A stretch of DNA of 64,000 bases from an uncultured Peptostreptococcaceae bacterium (GCA_947072565.1 CAMTIM010000040.1:62001-126000), one strand, 5' to 3'; positions 25,986 through 35,399 are shown, counted from the stretch's first letter. The notes: generated by a model not told the origin, from the sequence alone. A program made the numbers and translations.

Positions 25986-26654
25986 ATGTTTAATAAAAAA
26001 AAGATAATTTCAATTAGCTTAATAATAATTCTATTTTTAGTAATTTCTATATTAGTAGTATTTAATAAAAATATTAATCCTAAAAAATTAGAGGATTTAA
26101 GTATTAAACAATTAACAAAAATTAGAGAGCGTGATATTGATAAAAATTTAGAAGACCTTAGTAAATATGGGAAAGAGACAGCTCAAGAGCGTAAAGATTA
26201 TAAAGACGAAATGTTAAAATCTGATCATGGATTAGTTGCTTTTATTGATTACCATTACAAAAATTTATCACAAAAAGATAGGTTAATAAAAGAAATTAAA
26301 ATTATTGAATACCTAAATTCTAAAGAAGAGATAATAGATTGTTCTGGAAGTTTTATTAAATATGCAAATGAGGATTACCAACTTAGTGAATATCTATTAA
26401 AACATGGGAGAAATTCTGATTTTAGATCATATGAAAATGCAAAATTTATAATTAATAATTTTGAAGATGTATCTAATTTTATTGACTATGATTTAGTAGA
26501 TTTAATATTAAATATTGAACCTTCAATACACTCATCACTTTCACAAGATGAAATGTCATCTTTAGGAGATGATTTTAAAAATATATTTGCAGAAGATAAC
26601 TCAAATACAATTAAAAGCATAGTTAAAAAATTACAAAAATACATTAATGATTAA
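25986..26654 (+). CDS. Membrane-anchored helical protein, unknown function
   Basis: 222 aa from ATG 25986; an in-frame GTG at 25947 gives 13 more residues but no better site. One N-terminal anchor helix (about residues 6-26), then a charged helical outer domain with ELREDLSIKQLTKIRERD-like heptads (LEDLSIKQLTKIRERDIDK) and later EYLLKHGRNSDFRSYENAKF. AAAGGGG lies 13 bases upstream. It overlaps the next reading frame but the true start of that gene is 38 bp after its stop, so the two are probably co-transcribed. No family recognised. Confidence 0.55.
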   Translation: MFNKKKIISISLIIILFLVISILVVFNKNINPKKLEDLSIKQLTKIRERDIDKNLEDLSKYGKETAQERKDYKDEMLKSDHGLVAFIDYHYKNLSQKDRLIKEIKIIEYLNSKEEIIDCSGSFIKYANEDYQLSEYLLKHGRNSDFRSYENAKFIINNFEDVSNFIDYDLVDLILNIEPSIHSSLSQDEMSSLGDDFKNIFAEDNSNTIKSIVKKLQKYIND

Positions 26655-26691
26655 ATCAAATCCAAAATACAACAAGGAGAAGTTTATTAAT

Positions 26692-27120
26692 ATGATAAGA
26701 AATCTAGAGAATAAAGACATAGATAAAATAATGGATATATGGTTAAAAAGCACTATAAAAGCTCATGATTTTATATCTAAAGAATATTGGGAAAGTAGCT
26801 ACAATACTGTAAAAGATGTATACATACCAATAGCAAAAACATTTGTATATGAAGATAATGAGGATATAAAAGGATTTATAAGTATCATAAACAATGAATT
26901 TATAGGAGCAATATTTGTGGATGTAGATGCTCAAAATAATGCTATAGGGAAACGTTTAATAGATTATGCAATGAATAAATACAAGAAATTAAATTTAGCA
27001 GTATATAAAGAAAACAAAAAATCAGTAGAGTTTTACATAAACAGAGGATTTAAAATAACAAAAGAACAAGTTAATGAAGATTCTAATCATAAAGAGTATA
27101 TAATGGAGAGAACAATTTAA
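26692..27120 (+). CDS. GNAT-family acetyltransferase (YjaB-like)
   Basis: 142 aa from ATG 26692, which has AAGGAG ahead; an in-frame ATG at 26647 lies inside the previous gene without a site. Pattern: MIRNLENKDIDKIMDIWLKS, HDFISKEYW, IGAIFVDVDAQNNAIGKRLIDYA (acetyl-CoA site of variant type) and SVEFYINRGFKI. This is the YjaB/YhhY-like set of small N-acetyltransferases with unknown substrates. Short distance to the upstream gene suggests a two-gene unit; the flavodoxin-like gene follows after 31 bp. Confidence 0.82.
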   Translation: MIRNLENKDIDKIMDIWLKSTIKAHDFISKEYWESSYNTVKDVYIPIAKTFVYEDNEDIKGFISIINNEFIGAIFVDVDAQNNAIGKRLIDYAMNKYKKLNLAVYKENKKSVEFYINRGFKITKEQVNEDSNHKEYIMERTI

Positions 27121-27151
27121 AGATATAGTTAAGTTTGGGGAGAGCAAGATT

Positions 27152-27850
27152 ATGAAAATAACTGTAATACATGGGCAATCGCACAAGGGGAGTAGTTACC
27201 ATATAACTAACCAAATAATTAATAAAATACTAAGTGATGATAAAGAAATTTATGAGTTTTTTATGCCAAGAGATACCCCTGAATTTTGTATAGGGTGTTA
27301 TAAGTGCTTCAATGAAAGCGAGAACGATTGTCCACGATCACAAAAAGTTCAAAAGATTGTTAGTTGCATGGAGTTGTCTGATATTATTGTTATTGATTCG
27401 CCAACCTATTGCTATGCAATGACAGGACAACTGAAAACTTTCTTTGACCATCTTGGGTATATGTGGCTTTCTCATAGACCAAAAGAAGCTATGTTTAATA
27501 AAGTGGGAATTGTTGTTTCAACAGCTTCAGGAGCAGGAGCGAATAAAGTCACTAAAGCATTAGAACAACAACTGTTTTGGCTTGGAACATCTAAGGTATT
27601 TAGATATAGTAAGAATGTAAATGCTTCAAGTTGGGAAATAATTCCTAAAAAAATTAAAGAATCTATTGAAAAGGACACTTCTAAGATTTCTATAAAAGCA
27701 AAAGATAAAGTAGGCAAAGTAAGTCCAAGTATTAAGTTGAAATTTATATTTACCATGATGAAAATGATGCAAAAATCAAATGATTGGAATATGGTTGATA
27801 AAAATTATTGGAAAGAAAGTGGTTGGCTTGATAAAAAAAGACCTTGGTAA
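27152..27850 (+). CDS. NAD(P)H-dependent FMN oxidoreductase, flavodoxin-like fold
   Basis: 232 aa. N-terminal strand and phosphate loop VIHGQSHKGSSYHIT, a Cys cluster CIGCYKCF, and IIVIDSPTYCYAMTGQLKTFFDH, which forms the FMN-binding loop of the NADPH-dependent FMN reductase/iron-sulfur flavoprotein group. The C-terminus (NYWKESGWLDKKRPW) is typical of this subfamily. It would reduce quinones, nitro compounds or flavin in the cytoplasm. GGGGAG precedes the ATG. Possible third gene in a unit with the two upstream genes. Confidence 0.85.
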   Translation: MKITVIHGQSHKGSSYHITNQIINKILSDDKEIYEFFMPRDTPEFCIGCYKCFNESENDCPRSQKVQKIVSCMELSDIIVIDSPTYCYAMTGQLKTFFDHLGYMWLSHRPKEAMFNKVGIVVSTASGAGANKVTKALEQQLFWLGTSKVFRYSKNVNASSWEIIPKKIKESIEKDTSKISIKAKDKVGKVSPSIKLKFIFTMMKMMQKSNDWNMVDKNYWKESGWLDKKRPW

Positions 27851-27951
27851 ATAAAGTAATAAAAAAATGATATAGTTTTAAAATCACGAATATTCCTTAT
27901 AATTTAAACGCATTCTTGAGTATAGTTTAAATTAGTTATTGAAAGTTAGTA

Positions 27952-27995
27952 GAGGATATATTATAAAATATTGAATTTTATAATATATCCTTTTT
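27952..27995. terminator. Intrinsic terminator
   Basis: GGATATATTATAAAAT (27954-27969) pairs with ATTTTATAATATATCC (27975-27990), then TTTTT. Confidence 0.8.
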
Positions 27996-28029
27996 GTATT
28001 TTAGCTAATTACATCAAGGAGGAATTAAG

Positions 28030-28339
28030 ATGAAAAAACAAAAAAGCTTACAATGGAAATATATATTTACTAGTGGATAAAGGTTCATTTTCATCATCTG
28101 AAGGGTTTGCTGTATTCTGTAAAAATAGTGGTTGGGCAACTGTTGTAGGAAATGAGAATAGTGGTGGTGATGGAATAGGAGTTGACCCAATACTGTTTTC
28201 GCTACCAAATAGTGGTTTAGTTATAAGAAGTACATCACAAAAAGGATTAAATAAAGATGGTAGTAGCAATATACAAGGCACATCATTAGACTTATATATG
28301 AATTCTTTAGATGATTTAATTGAGCATATTAATATGTAA
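28030..28339 (+). pseudogene. Remnant of an S41 (tail-specific) peptidase
   Basis: GGAGG and an ATG at 28030 start a frame that stops after 16 codons. The frame shifted by one base (28034-28339) reads NIYLLVDKGSFSSSEGFAVF followed by NSGWATVVG and GDGIGVDP, the C-terminal catalytic block of S41 peptidases including the nucleophile Ser motif, and ends at TAA. The first two thirds of the protease, with its PDZ and substrate domains, are missing. So an internal deletion joined the 5' leader to the 3' end out of frame. Not functional. Confidence 0.8.
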
Positions 28340-28376
28340 AAGCCCAGTAAATATTTTATTTACTGGGTTTTATTTT
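28340..28376. terminator. Bidirectional terminator
   Basis: AGCCCAGTAAATA pairs with TATTTACTGGGTT between the peptidase remnant and the leftward anti-sigma gene. Confidence 0.85.
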
Positions 28377-28394
28377 AAGATATTTAAAATTTAA

Positions 28395-29534
28395 CTACTT
28401 ATTTAATTCAACAATAATATCATCTAATACTATTTCTTTTTTAGAACCATTATTACTTAGATCAGAAACTATAGGTTTTTCTTTTCCATTAGCATCATAT
28501 TCAACTCCACCAGAATTATCTTTTGTATTAATGCTAAGTTCTACAATCGGAGTTATTATAAGCTTAGTTGCATTTTCTTTTGGTTTTTCTAAAGTCTTGC
28601 TCCAAGTCATATTACCATATATATCTCCAGAACCACCATTACCTTCGCCAGAATAGTTATTTCCTAAATCATCTTTTACTTTTATATCTAAATATGCACT
28701 ATCCCATTTATCTAATATATCTTTTGAAATTTTTTGTGAGTATATCATACTCATAGACATAGGGCTTATATTCAATTCTTTTATAGTAGCTGTTGCACCT
28801 TCTTTTTGAACACTTTGGTTAATAACTTGAGTATTCCCTTTTATAGCATCTAAAGTAATATCAAATTTCCAATGTCCTTTTATATCTTTTTCATATAAAA
28901 AATCTTTATCTGATGAGATAAGTTTTTTAATATTTAATTGAAGATGTACTGAATCCCTTGGGCTATCAACAAAATTAGATATAGTCAGATTATCTTGACC
29001 TACATAAGTATTTTTAGCAACTTTTACAACATTTGAATTTCCCGTGCTACCTGTGTATTCATCTCCTTTTATTACAATCGGACTACCAACAAAGGAAATT
29101 TTATCTCCTAAGTCTTTATCACTTTCTATAGTATAAGTTAAGTTTATTGTCTTTCCATCAAAGACTGCATCATTTACTGTTATGCTAATTCCTTTGCTTT
29201 CCTTAGTAACATTAATTTCATTGGCATTTTCTTTGTAATTATCATATAATCCATTTTTATCATTATCTAATGCTCTAAATATATCTCCTATTATAGGAAT
29301 GTTTTTTGCATATGAAGGAAATATTGTTCCAAAAGTTGCTGTAGCAATAACCCCTATACTAGCTGCAACAATAGCTTTTTTCTTCCAATTATTTTTCTTT
29401 TTTATAGAATCTTTTTTTATAGAGTCTTTTAACTTTCTTTTAACTTTAGTTTTTTCAATATCATTAACATCCATTTCATCAAACTCACTTTCATCTATAT
29501 CAATATCATTTAATAATTCATAGATATCCTTCAT
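28395..29534 (-). CDS. DUF4179 anti-sigma factor
   Basis: 379 aa. The cytoplasmic N-terminus (residues 1-50, very acidic then very basic) binds the sigma factor; one membrane helix at about 53-72 (KAIVAASIGVIATATFGTIF) is followed by SYAKNIPIIGDIFRALD, the start of DUF4179. The outer part (about 105-379) is beta-rich and senses the surface. It starts one base after the stop of the ECF sigma gene with GGGGG ahead, a coupled pair. In clostridia such anti-sigma proteins restrain stress-response sigma factors until they are cut. The trigger is unknown. Confidence 0.88.
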   Translation of the reverse strand: MKDIYELLNDIDIDESEFDEMDVNDIEKTKVKRKLKDSIKKDSIKKKNNWKKKAIVAASIGVIATATFGTIFPSYAKNIPIIGDIFRALDNDKNGLYDNYKENANEINVTKESKGISITVNDAVFDGKTINLTYTIESDKDLGDKISFVGSPIVIKGDEYTGSTGNSNVVKVAKNTYVGQDNLTISNFVDSPRDSVHLQLNIKKLISSDKDFLYEKDIKGHWKFDITLDAIKGNTQVINQSVQKEGATATIKELNISPMSMSMIYSQKISKDILDKWDSAYLDIKVKDDLGNNYSGEGNGGSGDIYGNMTWSKTLEKPKENATKLIITPIVELSINTKDNSGGVEYDANGKEKPIVSDLSNNGSKKEIVLDDIIVELNK

Positions 29535-29535
29535 G

Positions 29536-30096
29536 CTACATTACCCCCAATCTCAAATTTACTAATTTTGTTTTGAGTTTTCTATTACCTCTGTATATTT
29601 TATTGTCTACACTAGCCTTTGTAACGCCAAGCTTTGAAGCTATGAGTTCTGATTTCATTCCTAAAAAAAACTTCATAATAAATATTTCTCTATCCATAGG
29701 CTCTAATAAATTAATAACTCTTATTAACTCATTTCTTTCTTCGGTAGCAAGTATCTCATCTTCAACTAAATTATTACCTAATAGATCAGTTTCTTCTAAG
29801 ATAACTTCTGATTTTTTTATCTCTTTTCTGTAATAATCTATCGCCTTAAACTTAGCAATCGCACATATCCACTTTTTAAAGTCATTAGTATCTCCTGTGA
29901 ATTTTTCTGAGTTGTTCCACACTGAAAGAAATACGTCATTAATACATTCCTCTATTATCCCTTCATTTTTAAGAGGTGAGAGTACCTTGTACGTTACGCC
30001 TTTTACCAAAGGCAAGTAAATATCTACAATAAAGTCTAAAGCATCTTCTTTCTTCTTTTTTAATCTTTTTATATAATTTGTTTCATTACAACCCAT
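29536..30096 (-). CDS. ECF-type RNA polymerase sigma factor
   Basis: 186 aa. Region 2 covers DFIVDIYLPLVKGVTYKVLSP through NDVFLSVWNNSEKFTGDTNDFKKWICAIAKFKAIDYYRKE; region 4 is NLLEPMDREIFIMKFFLGMKS with the HTH SELIASKLGVTKASVDNKIYRG. No sigma region 1 or 3, as expected of the ECF class. AGGAGGT precedes the ATG. It is coded with the DUF4179 anti-sigma factor, so its activity is set by membrane or cell-wall stress. A 14-bp palindrome lies about 45 bp upstream. Confidence 0.9.
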   Translation of the reverse strand: MGCNETNYIKRLKKKKEDALDFIVDIYLPLVKGVTYKVLSPLKNEGIIEECINDVFLSVWNNSEKFTGDTNDFKKWICAIAKFKAIDYYRKEIKKSEVILEETDLLGNNLVEDEILATEERNELIRVINLLEPMDREIFIMKFFLGMKSELIASKLGVTKASVDNKIYRGNRKLKTKLVNLRLGVM

Positions 30097-30137
30097 ATAA
30101 ACCTCCTGTATTTATTTCTAGTATTGAATAATTGCAA

Positions 30138-30151
30138 GTAAAAGCTTTTAC
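30138..30151. promoter_or_regulatory. 14-bp palindrome in the promoter of the sigma/anti-sigma pair
   Basis: GTAAAAGCTTTTAC is perfect. Read leftward it gives TGTAAAA, like the -35 box of some ECF promoters, so the operon could be autoregulated. Upstream 30160-30310 holds no gene. Confidence 0.35.
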
Positions 30152-30314
30152 ACTATATATAACGAACAAAAAAGTATTTATTATCACTTAATTTAAAATT
30201 TTTTATACATTTTATATTATTAGGATTTTCTATAGTAGTTGGAAGAGGTCTTTTTTTAGGAGGGGAGAGTATTAAAACATTACTGGATTGATAAAATACT
30301 TTGGTAAATAAAAT

Positions 30315-30367
30315 AAGAAATATTATAATTAGCAATAATCTAAACTAATTATAATATTTCTTGTTTT
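30315..30367. terminator. Intrinsic terminator
   Basis: AAGAAATATTATAATTAG (30315-30332) pairs perfectly with its complement at 30345-30362, followed by TTTTT. It can stop the leftward lipoprotein gene only on the reverse strand; the T run suits rightward reading. Confidence 0.7.
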
Positions 30368-30798
30368 TAATAACCGCAATCGGTAACTTCCCATTTTGAC
30401 GTTTTACTATCTCTTGTTAGTACCCATTGGTAGTCATAGCTAGTTGAGTTAGGCTCAAAGCTGCCGTTTACTCCTGAAGAGTTTACATCAAAATTACACA
30501 TTAAAACAATTGAATTTTCCTTAGTAGAGCCATTTTCATTTCCACCACCATATTTAAGATAATCTTCAACATAAGTGTTGGATTTATTTTCATCATACCA
30601 TAAGTCAGTAAGAGTACATTCTCTGTAATTTTTAAAACTCTCTTTTACACATTCTACTGCATCATCTATTTCTTTTTCGCTAAACTTTACGGATTTTCCA
30701 ATAGTTATTGAAGCATCCTTAGTTTTACCCATTCTGTTACAACCAACTACAGAAAATACTATTAAAATTATGATGAAAGAAGATATAACTTTTTTCAA
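30367..30798 (-). CDS. Lipoprotein, DUF4829-like
   Basis: 143 aa. Signal with lipobox VVGC; Cys20 is the anchor. The mature part has ITIGKSVKFSEKEIDDAVECVKESF, CTLTDLWYDENKS and, at the end, WVLTRDSKTSKWEVTDCGY, the pattern of a common clostridial lipoprotein family (I place it with DUF4829 with moderate trust). Function unknown. The start codon is TTG, preceded by AAAAGGGGGG. It runs leftward, divergent from murQ. Confidence 0.65.
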   Translation of the reverse strand: MKKVISSFIIILIVFSVVGCNRMGKTKDASITIGKSVKFSEKEIDDAVECVKESFKNYRECTLTDLWYDENKSNTYVEDYLKYGGGNENGSTKENSIVLMCNFDVNSSGVNGSFEPNSTSYDYQWVLTRDSKTSKWEVTDCGY

Positions 30799-30921
30799 AT
30801 TAAGCCCCCCTTTTTTATGACATTAATACCATAACGTCCATTAAATTATATGATAAATCATAACATAAAAATTGGAAAATAAATACAAGTATATAGTCTA
30901 AGGTAGTATCTTTGCAATTTT

Positions 30922-31008
30922 ATGAAATGATATTTCATAAATACAAAAAAGTATTGAAATGTCATTTTAAATATGATAATATAAAATCATCAATTGAAAA
31001 CGTATTCA
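30922..31008 (+). promoter_or_regulatory. murQ operon promoter: possible RpiR operators and a perfect cre site
   Basis: TTGAAA (30954-30959) and TAATAT (30977-30982) spaced 17 bp form the promoter. TGAAAACGTATTCA at 30995-31008 matches the cre consensus at every position and lies between promoter and ATG, a roadblock position for CcpA. Two pseudo-palindromes, ATGAAAT-GAT-ATTTCAT (30922-30938) and TTGAAAT-GTC-ATTTTAA (30954-30970), are 32 bp apart and may bind the RpiR regulator of this operon. Confidence 0.65.
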
Positions 31009-31029
31009 AAAAAATGGAGGAAGACAGAC

Positions 31030-31932
31030 ATGGATAAATTAAATTTAGGAAAACTTACAACAGAAAGCAGAAATCAAGACACTTTAGATATAGATAAAAT
31101 CTCAACAATAGAAATGGTAAAAAAAATAAACAATGAAGATAAAAAGGTAGCACTAGCTGTAGAAAAAGAAATACCACAAATAGCAAAAGCAATAGATGAA
31201 ATAGTTGAGAGAATTCAAAGAGGTGGAAGACTAATATATATAGGTGCAGGTACTTCTGGAAGACTTGGAATACTAGATGCATCAGAGTGTCCACCAACAT
31301 ATGGAGTTAGTGAAGAATTAGTTCAAGGTATTATAGCTGGAGGTAAAGAAGCAATATTTAGAGCTAAAGAAGGTGCAGAGGATAGCAAAGAACTAGCAGT
31401 TATAGATTTAAAAGAAAAAAGTTTAAATGAAAATGATACAGTAGTAGGACTTGCAGCATCAGGAAGAACACCATACGTTATAGGAGGTCTTGAATATGCA
31501 AATGAAATAGGCGCACTTACAGTTTCTCTTACATGCAACAAAGATTCAGATGTATCAAAAGTAGCTAGTATAAAAATAGCACCAGTAGTTGGAGCAGAAG
31601 CAATAACAGGTTCTACTAGATTAAAGTCAGGAACTGCACAAAAGCTAGTTTTAAATACGCTATCAACAGGAGTTATGATAAAACTTGGTAAGGTTTATGG
31701 AAACCTAATGGTAGATGTAAAGTCATCAAATGAAAAGCTAGTAGAAAGAGCTAAAAAGATAGTGTCAGATGCAACAGGTGTTAGTATAAGTGAAGCAACT
31801 TTAGTTTTAGATGAAACAGATTTTGATGTTAAGTTAGCTATATTTATGATTTTATCAAATTTAGAAAAAGAAGAAGCAAAAGTTAAGTTACAAGAGTCTA
31901 GAGGATATATAGCTAAAGCTTTAAAAAATTAA
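31030..31932 (+). CDS. murQ: N-acetylmuramic acid 6-phosphate etherase
   Basis: 300 aa from ATG 31030, which has GGAGGAAG ahead; the in-frame ATG at 30994 is not supported. SIS-fold enzyme with the MurQ signature [23 protein letters not shown] and later [12 protein letters not shown]. It removes the D-lactyl ether from MurNAc-6-phosphate to give GlcNAc-6-phosphate, the central step of muropeptide salvage in the cytoplasm. First gene of an operon with the MurNAc PTS, MupG, an RpiR regulator and a phosphoesterase; the full set shows MurNAc-peptide sugar recycling. Confidence 0.95.
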   Translation: MDKLNLGKLTTESRNQDTLDIDKISTIEMVKKINNEDKKVALAVEKEIPQIAKAIDEIVERIQRGGRLIYIGAGTSGRLGILDASECPPTYGVSEELVQGIIAGGKEAIFRAKEGAEDSKELAVIDLKEKSLNENDTVVGLAASGRTPYVIGGLEYANEIGALTVSLTCNKDSDVSKVASIKIAPVVGAEAITGSTRLKSGTAQKLVLNTLSTGVMIKLGKVYGNLMVDVKSSNEKLVERAKKIVSDATGVSISEATLVLDETDFDVKLAIFMILSNLEKEEAKVKLQESRGYIAKALKN

Positions 31933-31964
31933 GTTTAAACAAAAAATTGATTGGGGGTATCAAA

Positions 31965-33326
31965 ATGTCAAATCAAGAAATTGCTAAAAACCTAATACAG
32001 TTAGTTGGAGGAAAAGAAAACATAGCATCTGCACAAAATTGTATGACACGCTGTAGGCTAGAAATTATAGATTATTCAAAAGTGGATATGGACGAAATAA
32101 AAAAGTCAGAAGGTGCTTTAGGAGTTGTTAAAGCACAAGGACAGTTACAAGTTATTTATGGACCAGGAAAAGTTAACAAGATAACTGATGAGTTAAATAA
32201 GTTATTAGGAAAAAAAGTAGCACTAGGAGAAGATGCAGTAAGAGAAACTAAAGCAAAGTTACAAGAAAAAAATGATACAAAACTTAAAAATGCACTTAAA
32301 AAAATAGGTAGTATATTTATTCCTCTAATACCTTTATTTGTATCTTGTGGTCTTGTTCTTGCTGTAAACAATATAGCAGGTGTGTATTTTGGAGATGTTT
32401 ACAAAACTACAACAATGGCTCAAATTATATCACTTGTAGGTAATGGAGTATTCGCTATATTATCAGTTTTAGTAGGTGTAAACGCCGCTAAAGAATTTGG
32501 TTCACAAATGCCTATGATGGGTGGAGTACTTGGTGGTATTTTATCCTCACCAGCACTTGCAGATATAACTTTATTTGGAGGAAAATTAACTCCAGGTAGA
32601 GGCGGGATTATATCAGTAATATTAGTTGTATTACTAGCTTGTTTTATAGAAAAAATGTGTAAAAAAGTTGTACCAGATGTACTTGATTTATTTATAACAC
32701 CTTTAGTTACACTTACACTTTCAGTATTAGCAGCACTATTTATACTTCAACCAGTAGGTGGATTTATATCAGATTCAATCGGAATAATAGTTGCACAAAC
32801 TGTAGCATCAGACAATATGATAGTTTCTGTAGTATCGGGAACAATATCAGGAGCACTTTTCCTACCTCTTGTTATGACAGGAATGCATCAAGCATTAACA
32901 CCAATACATGCTGATTTAATAGCTACTGTTGGTTCTACAGTATTACTTCCAATATTAGCAACAGCAGGTATGGCACAAGTTGGAGCAACAATAGCAGTAC
33001 TTAAAAAGACAAAGAATGAACGTTTAAAGAAAACAGCTAAAAATGGATTAGTACCAGGGTTTTTAGGAATTGGAGAACCGTTAATATATGGAGTAACACT
33101 ACCTCTTGGAAAACCATTTGTTGGTGCTTGTTTAGGAGCTGGAGTAGGTGGAGCTGTAATGGCATTTTTCAAAGTTGGAGCAGTTGCACTTGGAGTATCA
33201 GGACTTCCACTTGCACTATTAATAGCAGATGGAAAGATGTTAGTATTTTTAGTAGGAGTTTTAGCATCATATGTAGCAGGATATTTCTTTACACTAATGA
33301 TAGGGTTTGAAGATCCGATAGAATAA
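31965..33326 (+). CDS. murP: PTS IIBC permease, MurNAc type
   Basis: 453 aa from ATG 31965 with TTGGGGG ahead. An N-terminal glucose-family IIB domain (NIASAQNCMTRCR with phospho-Cys26) and a IIC domain from about residue 110. No IIA domain is attached, as in MurP, which borrows IIA from the glucose system. It takes up MurNAc or MurNAc-GlcNAc with phosphorylation. The placement between murQ and mupG supports a role with 6-phospho-muropeptides, since MupG splits MurNAc-6-P-GlcNAc after uptake. GlcNAc-MurNAc derived saccharides are the likely substrate. Confidence 0.88.
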   Translation: MSNQEIAKNLIQLVGGKENIASAQNCMTRCRLEIIDYSKVDMDEIKKSEGALGVVKAQGQLQVIYGPGKVNKITDELNKLLGKKVALGEDAVRETKAKLQEKNDTKLKNALKKIGSIFIPLIPLFVSCGLVLAVNNIAGVYFGDVYKTTTMAQIISLVGNGVFAILSVLVGVNAAKEFGSQMPMMGGVLGGILSSPALADITLFGGKLTPGRGGIISVILVVLLACFIEKMCKKVVPDVLDLFITPLVTLTLSVLAALFILQPVGGFISDSIGIIVAQTVASDNMIVSVVSGTISGALFLPLVMTGMHQALTPIHADLIATVGSTVLLPILATAGMAQVGATIAVLKKTKNERLKKTAKNGLVPGFLGIGEPLIYGVTLPLGKPFVGACLGAGVGGAVMAFFKVGAVALGVSGLPLALLIADGKMLVFLVGVLASYVAGYFFTLMIGFEDPIE

Positions 33327-33440
33327 TATAGTAAAATAAAAGGGTGATATGTGCATTATATTTAATGTTAGTATCATCCTTTTTAAATAAAAATTAACTA
33401 AGAATATAACTATTAAAATAAAAATTTGGAGGATAAAGAC

Positions 33441-34517
33441 ATGAGTTTTGGATTTTCAGTTTATTTTGGATTAGATAATACAAAGGAAGAAAATATAAAG
33501 TTATTAAATGATGCACACAAATTAGGATTTACAAGGATATTTACATCACTTCATATTCCAGAGGCAAACTATGATGTATTAAAAGTAGAAGTAGCAGAGT
33601 TTTTTAAGTTAGCTAAACAATACAATATGGACATAATAAGTGATATATCTCCAAATACTTTTAGTTTCCTAGATTTAGATGATATGGACTTAAAAGGATT
33701 AAGAGATATGGGGGTAAAAACTATAAGAATAGATTTTGGTTATAGTGAAGAAGAAATAGTTAAGATGAGTAAAAATAAATATGGAATACAAATACAGTTA
33801 AATGCCTCAACTATAACTAAAGAGTTTTTAGATAACTTAGATAGATTTTCACCAAATTATGAAAACATAGATGCACTTCATAACTTCTATCCAAGAGTAG
33901 GAACTGGTATTAGTGAAGAACTTATGGTACAAAAGAACAATCTGTTACATGAGAAAAATATAAAAGTAGCTGCGTTTGTTCAATCAAATAATAGAAAAAG
34001 AAGCCCAATGAAAGATGGACTTCCAACGCTTGAAGACCATAGAGGTGTAGATGTTAGACAAGCTTCTAATCATTTATTTGCACTTGAAAATCAGTCTGTA
34101 TTTATTGGAGATTCTCTTCCAAGTGAAGATGAATTAAAAGACTTAGCATCACTAAACCCTGATGCAGTAGAACTAAGAATAAATACATTAGTTGATGATG
34201 AAGTTTGTTTAAGATTACTTAGAGAAACTTATAGTTCAAGAGTAGACTCTGCAAGAGATGCTATAAGGGCAGCTGAAAGTAGATTGATTCTTAATAATGA
34301 TAAAATAAAAGCAATAAATACTGTAGATAAAAAATATGGAGATATAAGTATAGATAATGAAGGCTATATGAGATATATGGGCGAACTTCAAATTCTAACA
34401 ACTAATCAAAAAGCTGATGATAGAACAAATGTTGTAGGATTTATTTTACAGAATGACTTTTATCTATTAAAATATATAAATAATGGTAAAAAGTTTTACT
34501 TTAGGAAAATAAACTAA
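33441..34517 (+). CDS. mupG: 6-phospho-N-acetylmuramidase (DUF871 family)
   Basis: 358 aa from ATG 33441 with GGAGG ahead. TIM-barrel N-terminal domain: FGFSVYFGLDNTKEENIKLL, FTRIFTSLHIPE, KTIRIDFGYSEEEI, and the DUF871 pattern NFYPRVGTGIS. The last 120 residues form the C-terminal beta domain. MupG hydrolyses the glycosidic bond of MurNAc-6-phosphate-GlcNAc disaccharide. In the operon it acts after the PTS and before MurQ. Length and context agree fully with the S. aureus type. Confidence 0.92.
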   Translation: MSFGFSVYFGLDNTKEENIKLLNDAHKLGFTRIFTSLHIPEANYDVLKVEVAEFFKLAKQYNMDIISDISPNTFSFLDLDDMDLKGLRDMGVKTIRIDFGYSEEEIVKMSKNKYGIQIQLNASTITKEFLDNLDRFSPNYENIDALHNFYPRVGTGISEELMVQKNNLLHEKNIKVAAFVQSNNRKRSPMKDGLPTLEDHRGVDVRQASNHLFALENQSVFIGDSLPSEDELKDLASLNPDAVELRINTLVDDEVCLRLLRETYSSRVDSARDAIRAAESRLILNNDKIKAINTVDKKYGDISIDNEGYMRYMGELQILTTNQKADDRTNVVGFILQNDFYLLKYINNGKKFYFRKIN

Positions 34518-34553
34518 ATTTAAAAGTTTAGATATATTTAGGATGTGAAATAA

Positions 34554-35399
34554 ATGAATACTTTAGAGTATATAAAGCAAAGTTATGAAAACTTTACGGA
34601 TGGGGAAAAATTAATTGCTAATTATTTGCTTTCAAATAAAGAAAGCATAATAAACTTATCGGCAAAGGAAATAGGGGATATAACAAATACATCAGCTGCA
34701 ACAGTAGTAAGATTTTCTAAAAAATTAGGATTTGATAGTTTAAATGAAATGAAGCTAAAGTTATCTATGAGCTTAAATAATAACGAAGAAACTTCTAATT
34801 TTAAATACTTAGACAAAGATTTAGAAACTAAGGATATAATCTATGGAATAAAAAATTCAATAGATGTAGTTATGGAAAAGACAGTTAAACTTATAAAAGA
34901 AGAAGAACTTGAAAAAGCTACAGAGTTACTTATTGGTGCGAAGGATATATATATTTATAGTGTAGGGGTATCTGGTCTTGTTGGGCTTGACTTTTATTAT
35001 AAATTAAGTAGAATAAATAAAAGATGTATAGCGCATACTGATACGCATCTTCAAGTAACATCATCTGCACTTATGCAAAGCGGAGATGTAGCTGTGGCAA
35101 TCTCATATTCTGGTAGCACAAGAGAAGTTTTAAAATGTGTTGAAAATGCTAAAAAACTTAATGTACCTGTAATATCAATTACAAAAGCTAGTATGAACAA
35201 TGAACTTGAAAATTTATCTGATATAACACTTAAGATACCTTTTGTTGAAAAGTCATTAAGAGAAGGCGCTATGAGTTCTAGAATATCTCAATTAGCAGTA
35301 ATAGACATGTTATTTATAGGGATGGTTAAAAATAACCTTAAGGAAATAGAAGAAAAACTTATAGTAACAAGAAAAGCAGTTGAGGAACTTAAAGTTTAA
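34554..35399 (+). CDS. RpiR-family regulator (MurR-like)
   Basis: 281 aa. The N-terminal HTH_6 domain (DGEKLIANYLLSNKESI, SAATVVRFSKKLGFDSLNEMK) is followed by a SIS domain (about 110-255: IYIYSVGVSGLVGLDFY, VAVAISYSGSTREVLK) that binds phosphosugars. RpiR regulators in muropeptide operons respond to MurNAc-6-phosphate and repress or activate the operon. Its gene is inside that operon, so it is probably autoregulated; two pseudo-palindromes before murQ could be its sites. The ribosome site is weak (GGATGTG). Confidence 0.88.
   Translation: MNTLEYIKQSYENFTDGEKLIANYLLSNKESIINLSAKEIGDITNTSAATVVRFSKKLGFDSLNEMKLKLSMSLNNNEETSNFKYLDKDLETKDIIYGIKNSIDVVMEKTVKLIKEEELEKATELLIGAKDIYIYSVGVSGLVGLDFYYKLSRINKRCIAHTDTHLQVTSSALMQSGDVAVAISYSGSTREVLKCVENAKKLNVPVISITKASMNNELENLSDITLKIPFVEKSLREGAMSSRISQLAVIDMLFIGMVKNNLKEIEEKLIVTRKAVEELKV

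Noticed and set aside
30275-30305. Possible tail remnant of the flavodoxin-like gene (KHYWIDKILW-stop)
   Set aside because: Only about ten codons resemble the tail at 27820-27850; too short to call.
30153-30335. 60-aa leftward open frame
   Set aside because: No ribosome site, poor protein-like composition and overlap with a terminator arm.
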